From positions 1 through 58,040 of the forward strand of contig JAUCBJ010003023.1 in the NCBI GenBank assembly GCA_032718475.1: a DNA stretch of 58,040 bases, given 5' to 3'. Each line of letters begins with the position of its first letter. Within the stretch, counting starts at the first letter, position 1. A program made the translations under genes and the position numbers. Positions 34,201-39,319 of this stretch are shown piece after piece. A model generated the notes under the pieces. It was not told the DNA's origin. It searched no databases and saw only the letters and a list, made by a program, of their open reading frames with translations. Origin of the DNA: Nemertoderma westbladi. Taxonomy: Eukaryota; Xenacoelomorpha; Nemertodermatida; Nemertodermatidae.

Positions 34201-34745
34201 TCTGGTCATTCGACCCCTAGTGGCCGACATAGGAACTATAGCATTTCTAAACTTTTAATAGACTACACGTGTACCAGATTTCGATCCATTTCATAAAAAA
34301 TTGAGGGATCCTGACCGCATTCCATCTCAATCCCCGCCAACCTAGTCACCTCCCACCATCATGCAGATCGGGTCGAACAGTAGGCCCCACTGTACCGCAC
34401 GCAACACTAAACCTCGATATCACATCACAACCATTTTGGCGATGAATGGCCCTTTCGCTTAGTACATTAATTAAATGTGACATTTAGTTCTATACTATCA
34501 TAAATTATAAATTAACTGTTTAATTCATAGTAACTTAATCAAATGATGAATTATTACTATTATCCTCATTCCGTTATCTTTTTCAATTATGTTTTAATAT
34601 AAATATTTTAGATAATAAATTTACCAATTCTTATTATGTTTCGATTGTAATTGTCATTAATACACTTTACGCCATCTTTATTAGCAGAAGTTAATTGAAA
34701 TTGGGTCGCATACATAATTATAATTAATAGACAGGAATACTTCAT
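7045..34745 (-). CDS. Ionotropic glutamate receptor subunit (16 exon positions, three alternative S1 exons)
   Basis: Spliced gene; 5' to 3' on the minus strand the exons are 34745-34625, 33935-33783, 31084-30827, 30327-30195, 30064-29959, 28066-27818, 27453-27274, 27027-26896, 26597-26478, one of (25339-25124 | 20959-20747 | 15812-15600), 12578-12459, 11955-11742, 8924-8745, 8613-8465, 7889-7732, 7276-7045. Every junction is GT-AG and phases match. With the first cassette the total is 2721 bp (906 aa), the usual size of an AMPA/kainate/delta-type subunit. Order seen: signal peptide, amino-terminal domain, S1 (VGTW start, EEPF, GYC), M1, M2 with LMQQG, M3 with YTANLAAF, S2 with a conserved cysteine pair, M4. 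The product is expected to be a ligand-gated cation channel of the plasma membrane, working as a tetramer. S1 and S2 motifs look most like GluD/epsilon-type members of the AMPA-kainate-delta superfamily; the exact subfamily is not settled. Splicing was inferred by eye, not from RNA. Confidence 0.9.
7732..7889 (-). CDS. iGluR exon 15: S2, second part
   Basis: 158 bp, phase 0 to phase 2, donor [29 protein letters not shown] places D (W-D) at the ligand amino-group position, as in NMDA-type and GluD receptors, instead of the E of AMPA/kainate receptors. [12 protein letters not shown] holds the first cysteine of the S2 disulfide, and [17 protein letters not shown] is the usual Y-G/S-x-A-x-Q-K-G-S/D segment. 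Confidence 0.92.
8054..8440. mobile_element. Small foldback element with GCGAAGGTTGC arms inside an iGluR intron
   Basis: The left arm 8054-8166 has several copies of a G/C-rich ATCTTCGCCCG or AACCTTCGCCC word. The right arm 8330-8440 has the inverse (GCGAAGGTTGCTCGCGGGCG and variants). Two tandem copies of the core motif TTTTGGTTAGAA...GCCGTCTCTGTA lie between (8178-8215 and 8243-8280). It takes up most of the 575-bp intron between exons 15 and 14. Confidence 0.85.
8465..8613 (-). CDS. iGluR exon 14: S2, first part
   Basis: 149 bp, phase 1 to phase 0, acceptor TTACAG, donor AAG|GTAATT. It encodes [24 protein letters not shown] and DGYARVKK: the G-T/A-x-x-x-x-S/T, F/Y-x-x-M/L-W helix and G-x-x-x-V segment of S2. 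The donor lies about 25 bp from the foldback element that fills most of the next intron. Confidence 0.9.
8745..8924 (-). CDS. iGluR exon 13: M3 gate
   Basis: 180 bp, phase 1 to phase 1, acceptor GCATAG, donor G|GTAAGT. It encodes [20 protein letters not shown] and then [18 protein letters not shown]. The gate signature is SYTANLAAF in nearly all iGluRs; here the first residue is T. It ends with QSKIKY, the first strand of S2. Confidence 0.93.
9008..9760. repeat. Tandem pair of a 130-bp dispersed repeat, the second copy interrupted
   Basis: Copy 1 (9008-9137) begins TATAAAACATTTGAACGGCC and contains AACATAGCAGCGAGTAACC and GGGGTAATACA. Copy 2 begins at 9138, is broken at 9172 and resumes at 9649-9760 with the same internal words. 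A third, partial copy is at 35951-36050. The breakpoints carry the near-duplicate CCCAGTGTTTAAAA / CCCAGAGTTTAAAA. Confidence 0.8.
9173..9648 (-). mobile_element. Nested insertion carrying an RT C-terminal-type fragment
   Basis: 476 bp lying between 14-bp near-identical flanks (CCCAGWGTTTAAAA), as expected of a target-site duplication. The minus strand has a 90-codon frame (9395-9667): [20 protein letters not shown] then [20 protein letters not shown], the layout of the C-terminal segment of retroelement RTs and related to 4288-4653. The AT-rich remainder (9173-9390) shows nothing else. Interpreted as a 5'-truncated retroelement copy. Confidence 0.6.
9770..10440. other. iGluR intron; no gene recognised
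   Basis: AT-rich DNA. A less AT-rich patch at 10180-10400 may be decayed coding sequence, but no frame stays open and I recognise no family. Confidence 0.4.
10441..10505 (+). repeat. Copy of the shared TTTATTGTTTTGGTYAGA core motif
   Basis: AATTTATTGTTTTGGTCAGA followed by CTGTCACTGTA matches the core found at about 6115, 8178, 8243, 12965-13035 (inverted) and 56590. Confidence 0.6.
10948..11741 (-). repeat. 41-bp minisatellite made of the exon 12 edge plus its splice donor
   Basis: About 20 head-to-tail copies, counting the real exon edge at 11742. On the minus strand each unit is about 28 bp of pore-loop coding sequence (through CTCATGCAGCAAG) plus about 13 bp of intron start (GTGAGTTATTAGG or a close variant). 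Nearly all copies are 41 bp; two (near 11333 and 11453) are 38 bp. All keep GTGAG at the donor. Because 41 is not a multiple of 3 and the intron part supplies TAG, only the donor nearest the exon gives a productive message. Confidence 0.95.
11742..11955 (-). CDS. iGluR exon 12: M1 and pore loop M2
   Basis: 214 bp, phase 0 to phase 1. M1 is [20 protein letters not shown]; an acidic loop ([12 protein letters not shown]) follows, then the pore loop [14 protein letters not shown]. The Q/R/N site is an encoded glutamine, predicting a calcium-permeable pore by analogy with AMPA/kainate receptors. The donor CAAG|GTGAGT at 11741 is the first of about 20 nearly identical copies of this exon edge. Confidence 0.92.
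12160..12275 (-). repeat. Dispersed repeat shared with 36290-36445
   Basis: On the minus strand both places read GGTTATAAT..GTAC, CTACTACT/CTACAGTACTA, CTCGGACAGTGGAA or CTCAGACAGTGGAA, GAGGTCCTTTCAGG or GAGATCCTTCCAGG, then AATTTCGTTT. About 110 bp of shared order; a retroposon tail resembling the sequence after the SINE at 28921. Confidence 0.65.
12459..12578 (-). CDS. iGluR exon 11: end of S1
   Basis: 120 bp, phase 0 to phase 0, acceptor CTTACAG, donor [25 protein letters not shown] then [19 protein letters not shown] is the end of S1. In glutamate-binding members the ligand contacts are P, T and R in A-P-L-T-x-x-x-x-R-E; here the R is kept but P and T are replaced by G and I. The VVDF..x-M-x-Y-x-V-G-I-L-I-R/K-K-P-E-E run resembles GluD-type receptors. 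It is shared by all three splice versions. Confidence 0.9.
12579..15599. other. iGluR intron between exon 11 and exon 10C
   Basis: It holds an inverted core-motif copy (12965-13035), a C21 tract (13067-13087), a short GCAACTGTTGCTTA palindromic repeat (14118-14158) and a hairpin with CTGTGGTGAGGGTAC / GTACCCCACAG arms (14279-14345). No further exon or extra S1 cassette was found. Confidence 0.55.
15600..15812 (-). CDS. iGluR exon 10, version C (S1 ligand-binding lobe)
   Basis: 213 bp, 71 codons, phase 0 to phase 0, acceptor TAATAG, donor GGG|GTAATA. It starts ESPFSMAMT, carries [16 protein letters not shown] and [13 protein letters not shown], and ends [13 protein letters not shown], which has the family W but R where the others have G-D. 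It is the version nearest to exon 11. The open frame runs on past the donor for some 40 codons, but that part has no iGluR similarity. Confidence 0.87.
15813..16330. other. iGluR intron upstream of exon 10C
   Basis: AT-rich; no gene or repeat recognised before the LINE insertion starts near 16335. Confidence 0.45.
16335..18230 (+). pseudogene. Non-LTR retrotransposon with reverse transcriptase, inactivated
   Basis: 5'-truncated, inserted antisense to the receptor. Frame 16451-17284: [45 protein letters not shown] and [20 protein letters not shown] (RT fingers). A frameshift near 17110 moves the palm motif [13 protein letters not shown] to another frame. About 17290-17330 a short loss removes the usual Q-G-D segment, and the catalytic box reads [12 protein letters not shown] at 17417-17452. 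Another frameshift near 17697 leads to the thumb and C-terminal region: [40 protein letters not shown]. Related fragments are at 15-440, 3144-4260 and 28440-28745. Confidence 0.92.
18265..20485. repeat. C-rich minisatellite, 44-50 bp unit, between S1 exons B and C
   Basis: About 50 units of a sequence running CCCCGCACCGTCCTCAATCC, CCAGCCTACTGCGCC, ACTTGGTAG. Some units have an extra CCGAG. Blocks of several units recur (the GCACAGTTCTCAATCC variant at about 19329, 19650 and 20018), giving a higher-order pattern. It is GC-rich in an AT-rich intron. The receptor transcript would carry the G-rich strand. Confidence 0.95.
20747..20959 (-). CDS. iGluR exon 10, version B (S1 ligand-binding lobe)
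   Basis: 213 bp, 71 codons, phase 0 to phase 0, acceptor TTTCAG, unusual donor AAA|GTTTGT. It starts EAPFVMKGT, carries [16 protein letters not shown] and [15 protein letters not shown], and ends [12 protein letters not shown]. The tryptophan that normally precedes x-G-M/V-V-G is phenylalanine here. It is open throughout and keeps the conserved G-Y-C-x-D/E core, so it looks under selection, not dead. Confidence 0.87.
20960..22150. other. iGluR intron between exon 10B and the 59-bp array
   Basis: Short open frames at 21263-21493 (-) and 21746-21940 (+) have no recognisable family. Nothing else seen. Confidence 0.45.
22155..23512. repeat. 59-bp array with an inverted short left arm (foldback form)
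   Basis: Right part 22535-23512: about 15 units of CGCGAAGATCGCGACGTTTG, CGAAGCTCCACCTATAG, TATTGGTAGACACAAAATAT(GT). Left part 22155-22262 has about two units in the opposite orientation, and both outer ends degrade into CGCGATTTTCGCGATCTTCG-like runs. About 270 bp of unrelated AT-rich DNA lies between the arms. Unit differences are few, so expansion is recent. It is between S1 exons A and B. Confidence 0.92.
23513..24172. other. iGluR intron; no gene recognised
   Basis: AT-rich sequence; a 71-codon hydrophobic plus-strand frame at 23645-23860 has low complexity and no family. Confidence 0.45.
24181..24571. mobile_element. hAT-type MITE with 8-bp target duplication
   Basis: The 391-bp element begins CAGGGCCGCTTTGACGTTTA and ends AAATGTTAAAGCGGCCCTG, so its ends are inverted repeats of CAGGGCCGCTTT. 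It is flanked by identical AGTAGTAT (24173-24180 and 24572-24579). CAGGG ends and 8-bp duplications are diagnostic of the hAT superfamily. Internal words GGCCCAGGCTTGAAAGGGGC and GGGGGGCCTCTAG are also inverse-related. No coding capacity. Confidence 0.93.
24580..25123. other. iGluR intron downstream of exon 10A
   Basis: AT-rich, with a short CA run near 24611. No gene or element recognised. Confidence 0.45.
25124..25339 (-). CDS. iGluR exon 10, version A (S1 ligand-binding lobe)
   Basis: 216 bp, 72 codons, phase 0 to phase 0, with acceptor TGCAAG and donor GAC|GTATGT. It starts EEPFVMLDP, carries [16 protein letters not shown] and [14 protein letters not shown], and ends [13 protein letters not shown], the W-x-G-V/M-V-G-D/E stretch of S1. 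Joining exon 9 in front and exon 11 (KADIAVA) behind gives an uninterrupted S1. It is the version nearest to exon 9 and has every S1 landmark. Versions B and C are its diverged duplicates. Confidence 0.9.
25340..26160. other. iGluR intron between exons 9 and 10A
   Basis: Contains a TA microsatellite near 25838-25858 and a short duplicated AATTATCAATATATATTC segment near 25363 and 25410. No gene. Confidence 0.45.
26160..26345. repeat. Degenerate tRNA-SINE pair, head to head
   Basis: 26247-26335 (GAGCTCCAAGCATCGAACCT, GAAGGTCACCAGTTTGATCC, GCCGACTTAGC) matches the SINE at 28921-29045 in order. Just left, GTCCAGATGGGATCGAAAAT matches the same SINE inverted. The AGCTAAGCAAAATCGG before it corresponds to the inverted AGCTNNGCNAAGTCGG end. 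Confidence 0.55.
26478..26597 (-). CDS. iGluR exon 9: linker and first strand of S1
   Basis: 120 bp, phase 0 to phase 0. It opens with VGTWLSHP, the V-G-x-W motif before S1, and closes with [10 protein letters not shown], the first beta strand of the ligand-binding domain. The next residues in all iGluRs are E-E/x-P-F/Y, and each of the three candidate next exons begins with such a motif. Strong donor TTG|GTAAGTG. This is the constitutive exon upstream of the alternatives. Confidence 0.9.
26896..27027 (-). CDS. iGluR exon 8: end of amino-terminal domain
   Basis: 132 bp, phase 0 to phase 0. [20 protein letters not shown] is the family's hallmark G-x-T/R-G-x-L/V-x-F-x-x-x-G segment, and the tail ANATLWNK leads into the linker to S1. 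Donor AAG|GTATAT. Confidence 0.88.
27274..27453 (-). CDS. iGluR exon 7: amino-terminal domain
   Basis: 180 bp, phase 0 to phase 0, acceptor TTCTAG, donor AAG|GTAACA (weaker than neighbouring GTAAGT). [18 protein letters not shown] is the Y-D-A/S-V helix that almost all iGluR amino-terminal domains carry; a Cys and the closing helix TILRDSMIK follow. Confidence 0.85.
27818..28066 (-). CDS. iGluR exon 6: amino-terminal domain
   Basis: 249 bp, phase 0 to phase 0, donor AAG|GTAAGT. It encodes [19 protein letters not shown], matching the iGluR pattern in which a helix ends at GL and is followed by the W-I/L strand. Later [14 protein letters not shown] precedes the next exon. NST and NGT are possible glycosylation sites. 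Confidence 0.8.
28440..28745 (-). pseudogene. LINE fragment (C-terminal region)
   Basis: The minus frame reads [20 protein letters not shown] then [13 protein letters not shown], matching [19 protein letters not shown] and [13 protein letters not shown] in the LINE at 17858-17955. It lies in the intron between exons 6 and 5, in the same orientation as the receptor. Truncated on both sides. Confidence 0.8.
28785..28855 (-). repeat. Inverted 3' part of the tRNA-SINE
   Basis: TTATAACTTTTTGTTGGGCA, CAGCTTTTTGCATAGTCGG is the reverse complement of the 3' part of the SINE at 28921-29045, giving a tail-facing inverted pair around about 70 bp. Confidence 0.7.
28921..29165 (+). mobile_element. tRNA-derived SINE
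   Basis: The A-box-like TAGCTGAATGGTTAGAGCG and B-box-like AGTTCGATCCC lie about 35 bp apart, as in a tRNA gene, with TTCCAACC in the anticodon-arm position. After the tRNA part the sequence continues GTCATTGCCGACTTTGCAAA, AGCTGTGCCCAACAAAAAG and a CTACTGCTGTGG segment also seen in the dispersed repeats at 12160 and 36290. A functional tRNA is unlikely because the acceptor stem does not pair well. Confidence 0.7.
29166..29958. other. iGluR intron; no gene recognised
   Basis: The 135-codon plus-strand frame at 29071-29478 begins inside the SINE tail and shows no family or splice context. Nothing else seen. Confidence 0.45.
29959..30064 (-). CDS. iGluR exon 5: amino-terminal domain
   Basis: 106 bp, phase 2 to phase 0, acceptor CCACAG, donor ATG|GTAAGT. 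It encodes [34 protein letters not shown]: a strand followed by a helix, as in the second lobe of iGluR amino-terminal domains. Confidence 0.75.
30195..30327 (-). CDS. iGluR exon 4: amino-terminal domain
   Basis: 133 bp, phase 1 to phase 2, acceptor TTCCAG, donor GTAAGT. It encodes [15 protein letters not shown] and later [18 protein letters not shown] is a possible N-glycosylation site, as expected for an extracellular domain. Confidence 0.75.
30827..31084 (-). CDS. iGluR exon 3: amino-terminal domain
   Basis: 258 bp, phase 1 to phase 1, donor GTAAGT. The reading [15 protein letters not shown] followed by [15 protein letters not shown] is the typical iGluR amino-terminal pattern in which a hydrophobic strand ends in a small-residue turn and is followed by a helix and the IPHI strand. 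It continues with YLFSLSIN and a helix before KDITILYDD, the next core strand. Family knowledge: this domain drives subunit assembly. Confidence 0.85.
31503..32636. mobile_element. Foldback element with GGACAATTCGGTCCC arms and 11-bp target duplication
   Basis: Both ends consist of repeated GGACAATTCGGTCCC. Each end is itself a local inverted repeat: at 31508-31618 the motif is in one orientation and at 31629-31735 in the other, and likewise at 32385-32435 and 32470-32553 against 32453-32468 and 32572-32630. The inner parts carry a GGTAGCTAGTGTT word and its inverse, AACACTAGCTACC. The direct repeat GAAAGAATTGG flanks the element at 31492-31502 and 32637-32647. No transposase frame. Confidence 0.88.
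32823..33599. mobile_element. TA-flanked foldback/MITE beside exon 2
   Basis: 777 bp bounded by TA. Ends are GGGTTGGTGCGGGAAAAAC and, on the opposite strand, GAGTTGGTGCGCGAACCA. The inverted arms continue over more than 100 bp: GAACAAGATGCTCTGAAAC, AAAACACGAGGAAACGGTCT and GATAGAGATTTTCGATCGAT all recur inverted at 33330-33570. TA duplication and the MITE form suggest Tc1/mariner-like mobilisation (inference). A TGACGTCA palindrome is at 33411-33418 in the right arm. Confidence 0.85.
33783..33935 (-). CDS. iGluR exon 2: amino-terminal domain
   Basis: The acceptor TTTCAG precedes GAATATTG; joined to exon 1 this reads [12 protein letters not shown], the first beta strand and helix of a periplasmic-binding-protein-like amino-terminal domain, then [13 protein letters not shown]. 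The donor is CAG|GTACGT, phase 1. The exon lies about 180 bp from the end of the TA-flanked foldback element at 32823-33599. Confidence 0.75.
34625..34745 (-). CDS. iGluR exon 1: start codon and signal peptide
   Basis: The chosen ATG (34745) opens [16 protein letters not shown], a short basic start then a hydrophobic core: a good signal peptide ending near QLTSA. A second in-frame ATG at 34793 would add 16 residues that weaken the signal, so the inner one is preferred. The exon ends with phase 1 at a GTAAAT donor, after RNIIRI plus G. The first transcribed base and promoter cannot be fixed. Confidence 0.75.
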
Positions 34746-35940
34746 GACTATATATTTGAATTCATCGAAGTTAAAATTATATACTGTAATCATTCTTAAT
34801 AGATTTTAAAAATATATTACATGTTGCTACAACATAATACAACAATATTATAAAAAATGTTTTAATTTATGTTTGTTATGTTACTAAAAATATTCCTTAT
34901 CATAAAAAAATTAACCATATCAAAATTGGATCATTTCGTACACCATGTCCTGGAATATAGTGTCGTTATTCAGGTACCCCCACCCCCCTCCAAATTTTTC
35001 TCAACAAATTTGTATGAGATTGCATGAAATTTGAAACAGAGATAGATTCTCCTCCCTCCTCCTGGCTGCTGGGTGACCGTGAAATTTTAATTTTGTTTGA
35101 ACTTATTATTTACAAGCCTTTGAAAAGGGGGTTCCCGTTAATTAACCAGTTATTTTACCAGTTACACCGCAGTTATTCTTCACCCTTATAGTGATTTGTT
35201 GGTTCCGTTAGAAATTAGAAAGCTGTCCATGTAATGATTACAAATATGTAACATATTCTGCATTTAGTCACAATATAGCTGAGATATGAGGGTCAAAAGT
35301 TACATGGTTTTGCACCTGCTGTATGTACCTGTTATATATTTAGAATCCTTGCATGGCCAGCTTTCTAACAGTACCAACACGAGTGGGGCCTCCGTGCAGC
35401 AAAAGCTGCAAGCCATCTTAGCGAACAATTATAACGAACCTGCCTATTAATAGGCCAGGGTAGTTCTTGTCAAGAGTTGAGTCGTTCAAAAACACGATGT
35501 GGTTGTGTGTGTGTGTATGTATAACCATCCAATATCTCAAAAACTCAAGCAGGTGCGTAAAAATTTTAATAACAAACTCTACATAAATTTTGGTTGCGCA
35601 CAAGACTGTATATTTTTTGTAGCGTTTCGATCAAAGGGTCACTGAAAAATAGCGGTTTTGAAAATTTAAAGTCGAATTTCACCGATTTCAACACGTCGGG
35701 TATGCACCAACTTTTTTATTTGGGCTATTCAGTCATTTGAGCAACATATTTTTGCCTCAGAATCTTGTCAAATATCGCCAATCTCGCACAGAACGTCGCC
35801 AAGATTTGTTAGTCCGGCAAAAAAACGCACTAATTCGTCTAAAAGAGTAAATAATTATTGGTTGCAGAATAATATAATGTGATTCAACTTGAAAAGTCAG
35901 ACAACTAGACAAACGTAGTGTTAGTTGGGTCCCTCAGCAT
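34746..35940. other. Upstream flank of the iGluR gene
   Basis: AT-rich. The words ACACCATGTCCTGGAATATAG (34940) and CACCACTTCCTGGAATATAG (46580) show a dispersed repeat end. A C-rich stretch lies near 34977. No confident TATA box or CpG-rich promoter could be placed. Confidence 0.45.
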
Positions 35941-35950
35941 TCATTATCAT

Positions 35951-36050
35951 CAACCTATAAAACATTTGAACGGCCCAGTGCTTACAATGATATTCCCAAA
36001 GAATTCACTGGGAAGAGCTATTCAGCTGGCGGGGTAATACATTATACAAA
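35951..36050 (+). repeat. Partial copy of the 9.0-kb dispersed repeat
   Basis: ACCTATAAAACATTTGAACG, GCCCAGTG, GAATTCACTGGGAAGAGCTA and GGCGGGGTAATACAT match the units at 9008-9137. Confidence 0.8.
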
Positions 36051-36289
36051 CTAACATTTGATGTTTGATTACTGTCTGGGGTAAAGTGAGGGAGTAATAA
36101 ATTTAGTAAGTAATATACTTCTCTGCAGTTTGGGCCTATCCATTCAATAAAATAGTAGTAGCTTACTAGGCCCTCATGAGTACCAGCAGCTGGTGTTTCT
36201 ATCGTTGAGTTGATGGCAATTTTCGTGTTTTCATTTTCGTTCACTCAGGGTACTGGTTTGAGGGGCAGGTTCGTTTAAAGCCAGCTTGC

Positions 36290-36450
36290 TGGCATTCTAG
36301 TAATTATACTGAACTTGAGAGAAACGAAATTGCGACAAATATGGATGGAGAATGGATCCTGGAAGGATCTCATTTCCACTGTCCGAGTTTACTCGACATG
36401 TAGTACTGTAGCACAGTAGTACAATTATACTATGGTGGTTATATCTTGGC
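36290..36450 (-). repeat. Dispersed repeat copy (see 12160-12275)
   Basis: Minus strand reads CTCGGACAGTGGAAATGAGA, TCCTTCCAGGATCCATTCTC and AATTTCGTTTCTCTC, in the same order as the copy at 12160-12275. Confidence 0.65.
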
Positions 36451-37329
36451 TCCGACACACACATTTCATGAAATCTCATTAAAATTAGTAGAAAAATTTG
36501 GGGAGGATCCAGGTAAATGAATAACGACATTATATTCCATGACATGGTGTATAAAGTTAAGTTGTCCCTCTGAGCAGTTTCTAAAGGGTATCATCACAAA
36601 CTCACGACACAAACAGGTTCCAAAGTGGTAGATGCTAAATTCACTCCACAGACTTGACATCTTCAATAGGCACCAGGGCTTCATCCATTGGATGTTGCCA
36701 TGTAAACTAGCTCCGCCTACTTAACATAAATCAGCTGATTCTTTGTTCATTCGACAGCAGTAGTATGTAGTACTACCGGTAGGTTTGATTTGATTACACA
36801 ATTACCAATTACCGTACTGAATTAGGCCTACAACATGAAGTAAGTGAGTCTGCTAGTATACAGGTATATTTGCAGATGCGAGCGCGATGCCTAGCCTGCA
36901 TGTACGGGTGCCAGGGTGCTGCAGCCACCATCCGAACGGAACTTGCGTATCAGATCAGCAGATAGATATACTGATATAGATCGTACCGGAACTGGTAGGC
37001 CTACTGCAGTACCGGTCTGCCGGTAGTCAGTCATGAATTTATTTCAGATTTATAGCCTACCGCGCTACCGGTTAGCCGGTAGTCGTTTTTTTAGTCTTTT
37101 AATTACCGGTAACCATTCTGCCGTTGACTCCTCTTTTAGCCCATATGCTGAGCTGATATGCCTATTCTGTTGTTCATGTATTCTGACATTCAGGCATTAG
37201 CAATATTTAGGGCCCTAATTCATTTGCTAATTCTTCTATATTCTAATTCGTCTATACTGCTAATTCCTGTACAGCTGTAGGCCCTACTCGTAATATTTCA
37301 GTATATTATTAATTAATTGATTATTAATT
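36451..37329. promoter_or_regulatory. Upstream region of the CaRF/MULE-like gene
   Basis: Contains many ACCGGT and TAGGCCTA palindromes (for example 36773, 36988, 37019, 37068, 37104), a denser cluster than elsewhere. It is the likely 5' flank of the gene starting at 37330; no TATA box or start site can be assigned. Confidence 0.35.
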
Positions 37330-39255
37330 ATGTCTGGATCGGGTTGCCCTTGCGCCTCCAAGGACCATGTTGAGGCCGTAATTTCGGCGTTTGAGGAAGC
37401 TGGTGGCTTCCAGTACACCGTGCGTACCACGTCGGTCCCGTTATCCCAATTCTGGGACCCGGATCCGGGTGTGTTCGTCGGTGCGCCATACACGCACTGG
37501 ATGACACGTGGAATGGGCGGAGTTCCTGACGTCGGCATACCGTTCGTCAGTGTGGCTCGCCAACGACGGTTTTGCATATTTGCAAAGGACTACCACGGAA
37601 ATGTATGTGAACTTTATTATTATATAGTGTTCTTTGTTCTAGAGTTCTACAGCTCTACGAACTATTAGTAGTACTATTTATTAGTACCGGTAAAATAATT
37701 CTACTAAATCTTACTTTGTAGGCCTATGACACATATATTTATGGTGATTAGGTGATATACAATACATGTACCAGATACACGGACACGATACACGTGTACG
37801 GTACAGAGTGGTTTGCTATACAAACCTCAATGAATACTGCTCACTGTGATTGATTTAAACACATCCTTGAATATTATTCTCAAATTTTAATAATTTATAA
37901 TAATATAGCCTACTCGACTCACGCAATGCATTGTTTATTCTTTTTTGATATAATAGATAGTAATTTTATCTTTATTATTGAGTCAACTTAGTTTAATTCA
38001 TTATGTTTGCATTGCATTCCTTAGGCCGGCGTCAGGAATAATACGATGAAGGGGGAATGTAAGTCGGAGATTGCAATCAAGAAAGTTGTTGCGTTCCCCG
38101 ACTTTGCTGTTGGTGGCAACCCCACCAGCAGAATGAAGAGGAAGGCTGCCAGTGACGTCAAGGAGGTCCTTCGTCTTGGTTCTGTCACCGGGGAGTGCCA
38201 CTATGGCGATGTTGGGGGCCTAACAGTCTACTGGGTTATGGTCCCCGACGTACATTCCCACGCCGCCCACTTAGTCGGTGATGCGGCCCGTCCATTCCAG
38301 CGGACTACGGATGACGTCATGGCCTACATGAAGTCGCAAGTTGCTGCTGGGTTTTACTCCATTCCCGCACTACGCCGAGCCAACGAGGTCTTCGTGGAGG
38401 GAATGGTGTCGGACACGCGTCTTGCAGAGATGCCGGACTTGAGCTCTAGGCGGTTGGTATTGTTGGTGGCAGGTGGCAGGCCTATCGTTATTGTTTGAAG
38501 TATACCTATATATATATATATATTTTATATTTAGTTTTACCAACGTTATTTGGTAGTCAAACAAATGATAATTTGTATACAGGTAGTGATAGAGAGTTGA
38601 GACGATAAAAATACACTATAGTAATTTAGACAGCTGATAAAATCACAAAAATATATTTCCGTTATTAAATTGACATACCTTTTAGCTATTATTTAATTTT
38701 ATAGTTTTTCATATTATTTTTTATGGTTTATTAGTTATAGTTATATATATATAATGTGTAATGTCCTTTAATTGCTTAATTAATAAATTGGTTAATTTTT
38801 CAGTCTGTAAAATTTACTTTATATTATGCTTTTACAGGTACTTCATGACACCTAAGGACCTCAGCAACATGGTCCAAAGGCATCGGCGAGACGTCGGGAC
38901 CCCGAGTACGGAGGCTCACGATGTCGCCCAGTTGGCGAGTTTGGTGGACCACTACCGGAATCGGGGCTGCTTCGTGCAGGTCCGGTACCCGGCGGATGGC
39001 CAGCATCTCGCCATGGCAGTAGTTCCGCGTCAGGGAGTCCAGTTGTTGCGTCGCTACGGCGACATGTGCGTACTGCTTGACGGGACGTACAAGACAACCA
39101 GGTTCAACCTGACGCTGAATTTGCTGGTTGTGAAGGGCAACGTCATGTACGTGCCTGTTGCCCTTCTCCTGGTCGACGCGACGGCGAAGAGCCGTTGTCT
39201 TTGTGCCTGCGTTGGGTCCGTGAGTGGACGGGAGTGGTTCCTAGAGGAGGAATGA
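37330..39255 (+). CDS. CaRF-like / MULE transposase-like protein, three exons
   Basis: Join 37330-37602, 38025-38452, 38838-39255; borders are AAT|GTATGT, TTAG|GCC, CG|GTTGGT, ACAG|GTAC and the frame is kept, for 372 residues. The N-terminal part (SQFWDPDPGVFV, KRKAASDVKE, DFAVGG) looks like the calcium-responsive-transcription-factor-like domain of many invertebrate proteins. SSRRYFMTPKDLSNM and LLRRYGDMCVLLDGTYKTTR, then FNLTLNLLVVKGNVMYVPVA, match the start of the MULE transposase core, the D in LLDGTYKTT being the first DDE aspartate. The remaining DDE residues and SWIM finger are missing because TGA comes soon after and the next 1.7 kb is an array. Exons are GC-rich against AT-rich flanks. 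Either a truncated transposon gene or a domesticated N-terminal part; the weak second donor is uncertain, and without it exon 2 ends at a stop at 38498. Confidence 0.7.
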
Positions 39256-39319
39256 CTGACTTCTCAGCGGCGGAGAGACTTGCTCTGAAGGGCGCATGGC
39301 CGGGTTAGTTGGTTTAGTT

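Noticed and set aside
38153-38322. Two TGACGTCA CRE palindromes in the CaRF/MULE-like exon 2
   Set aside because: Both lie in coding sequence for S-D-V-K and D-D-V-M and need no regulatory explanation.
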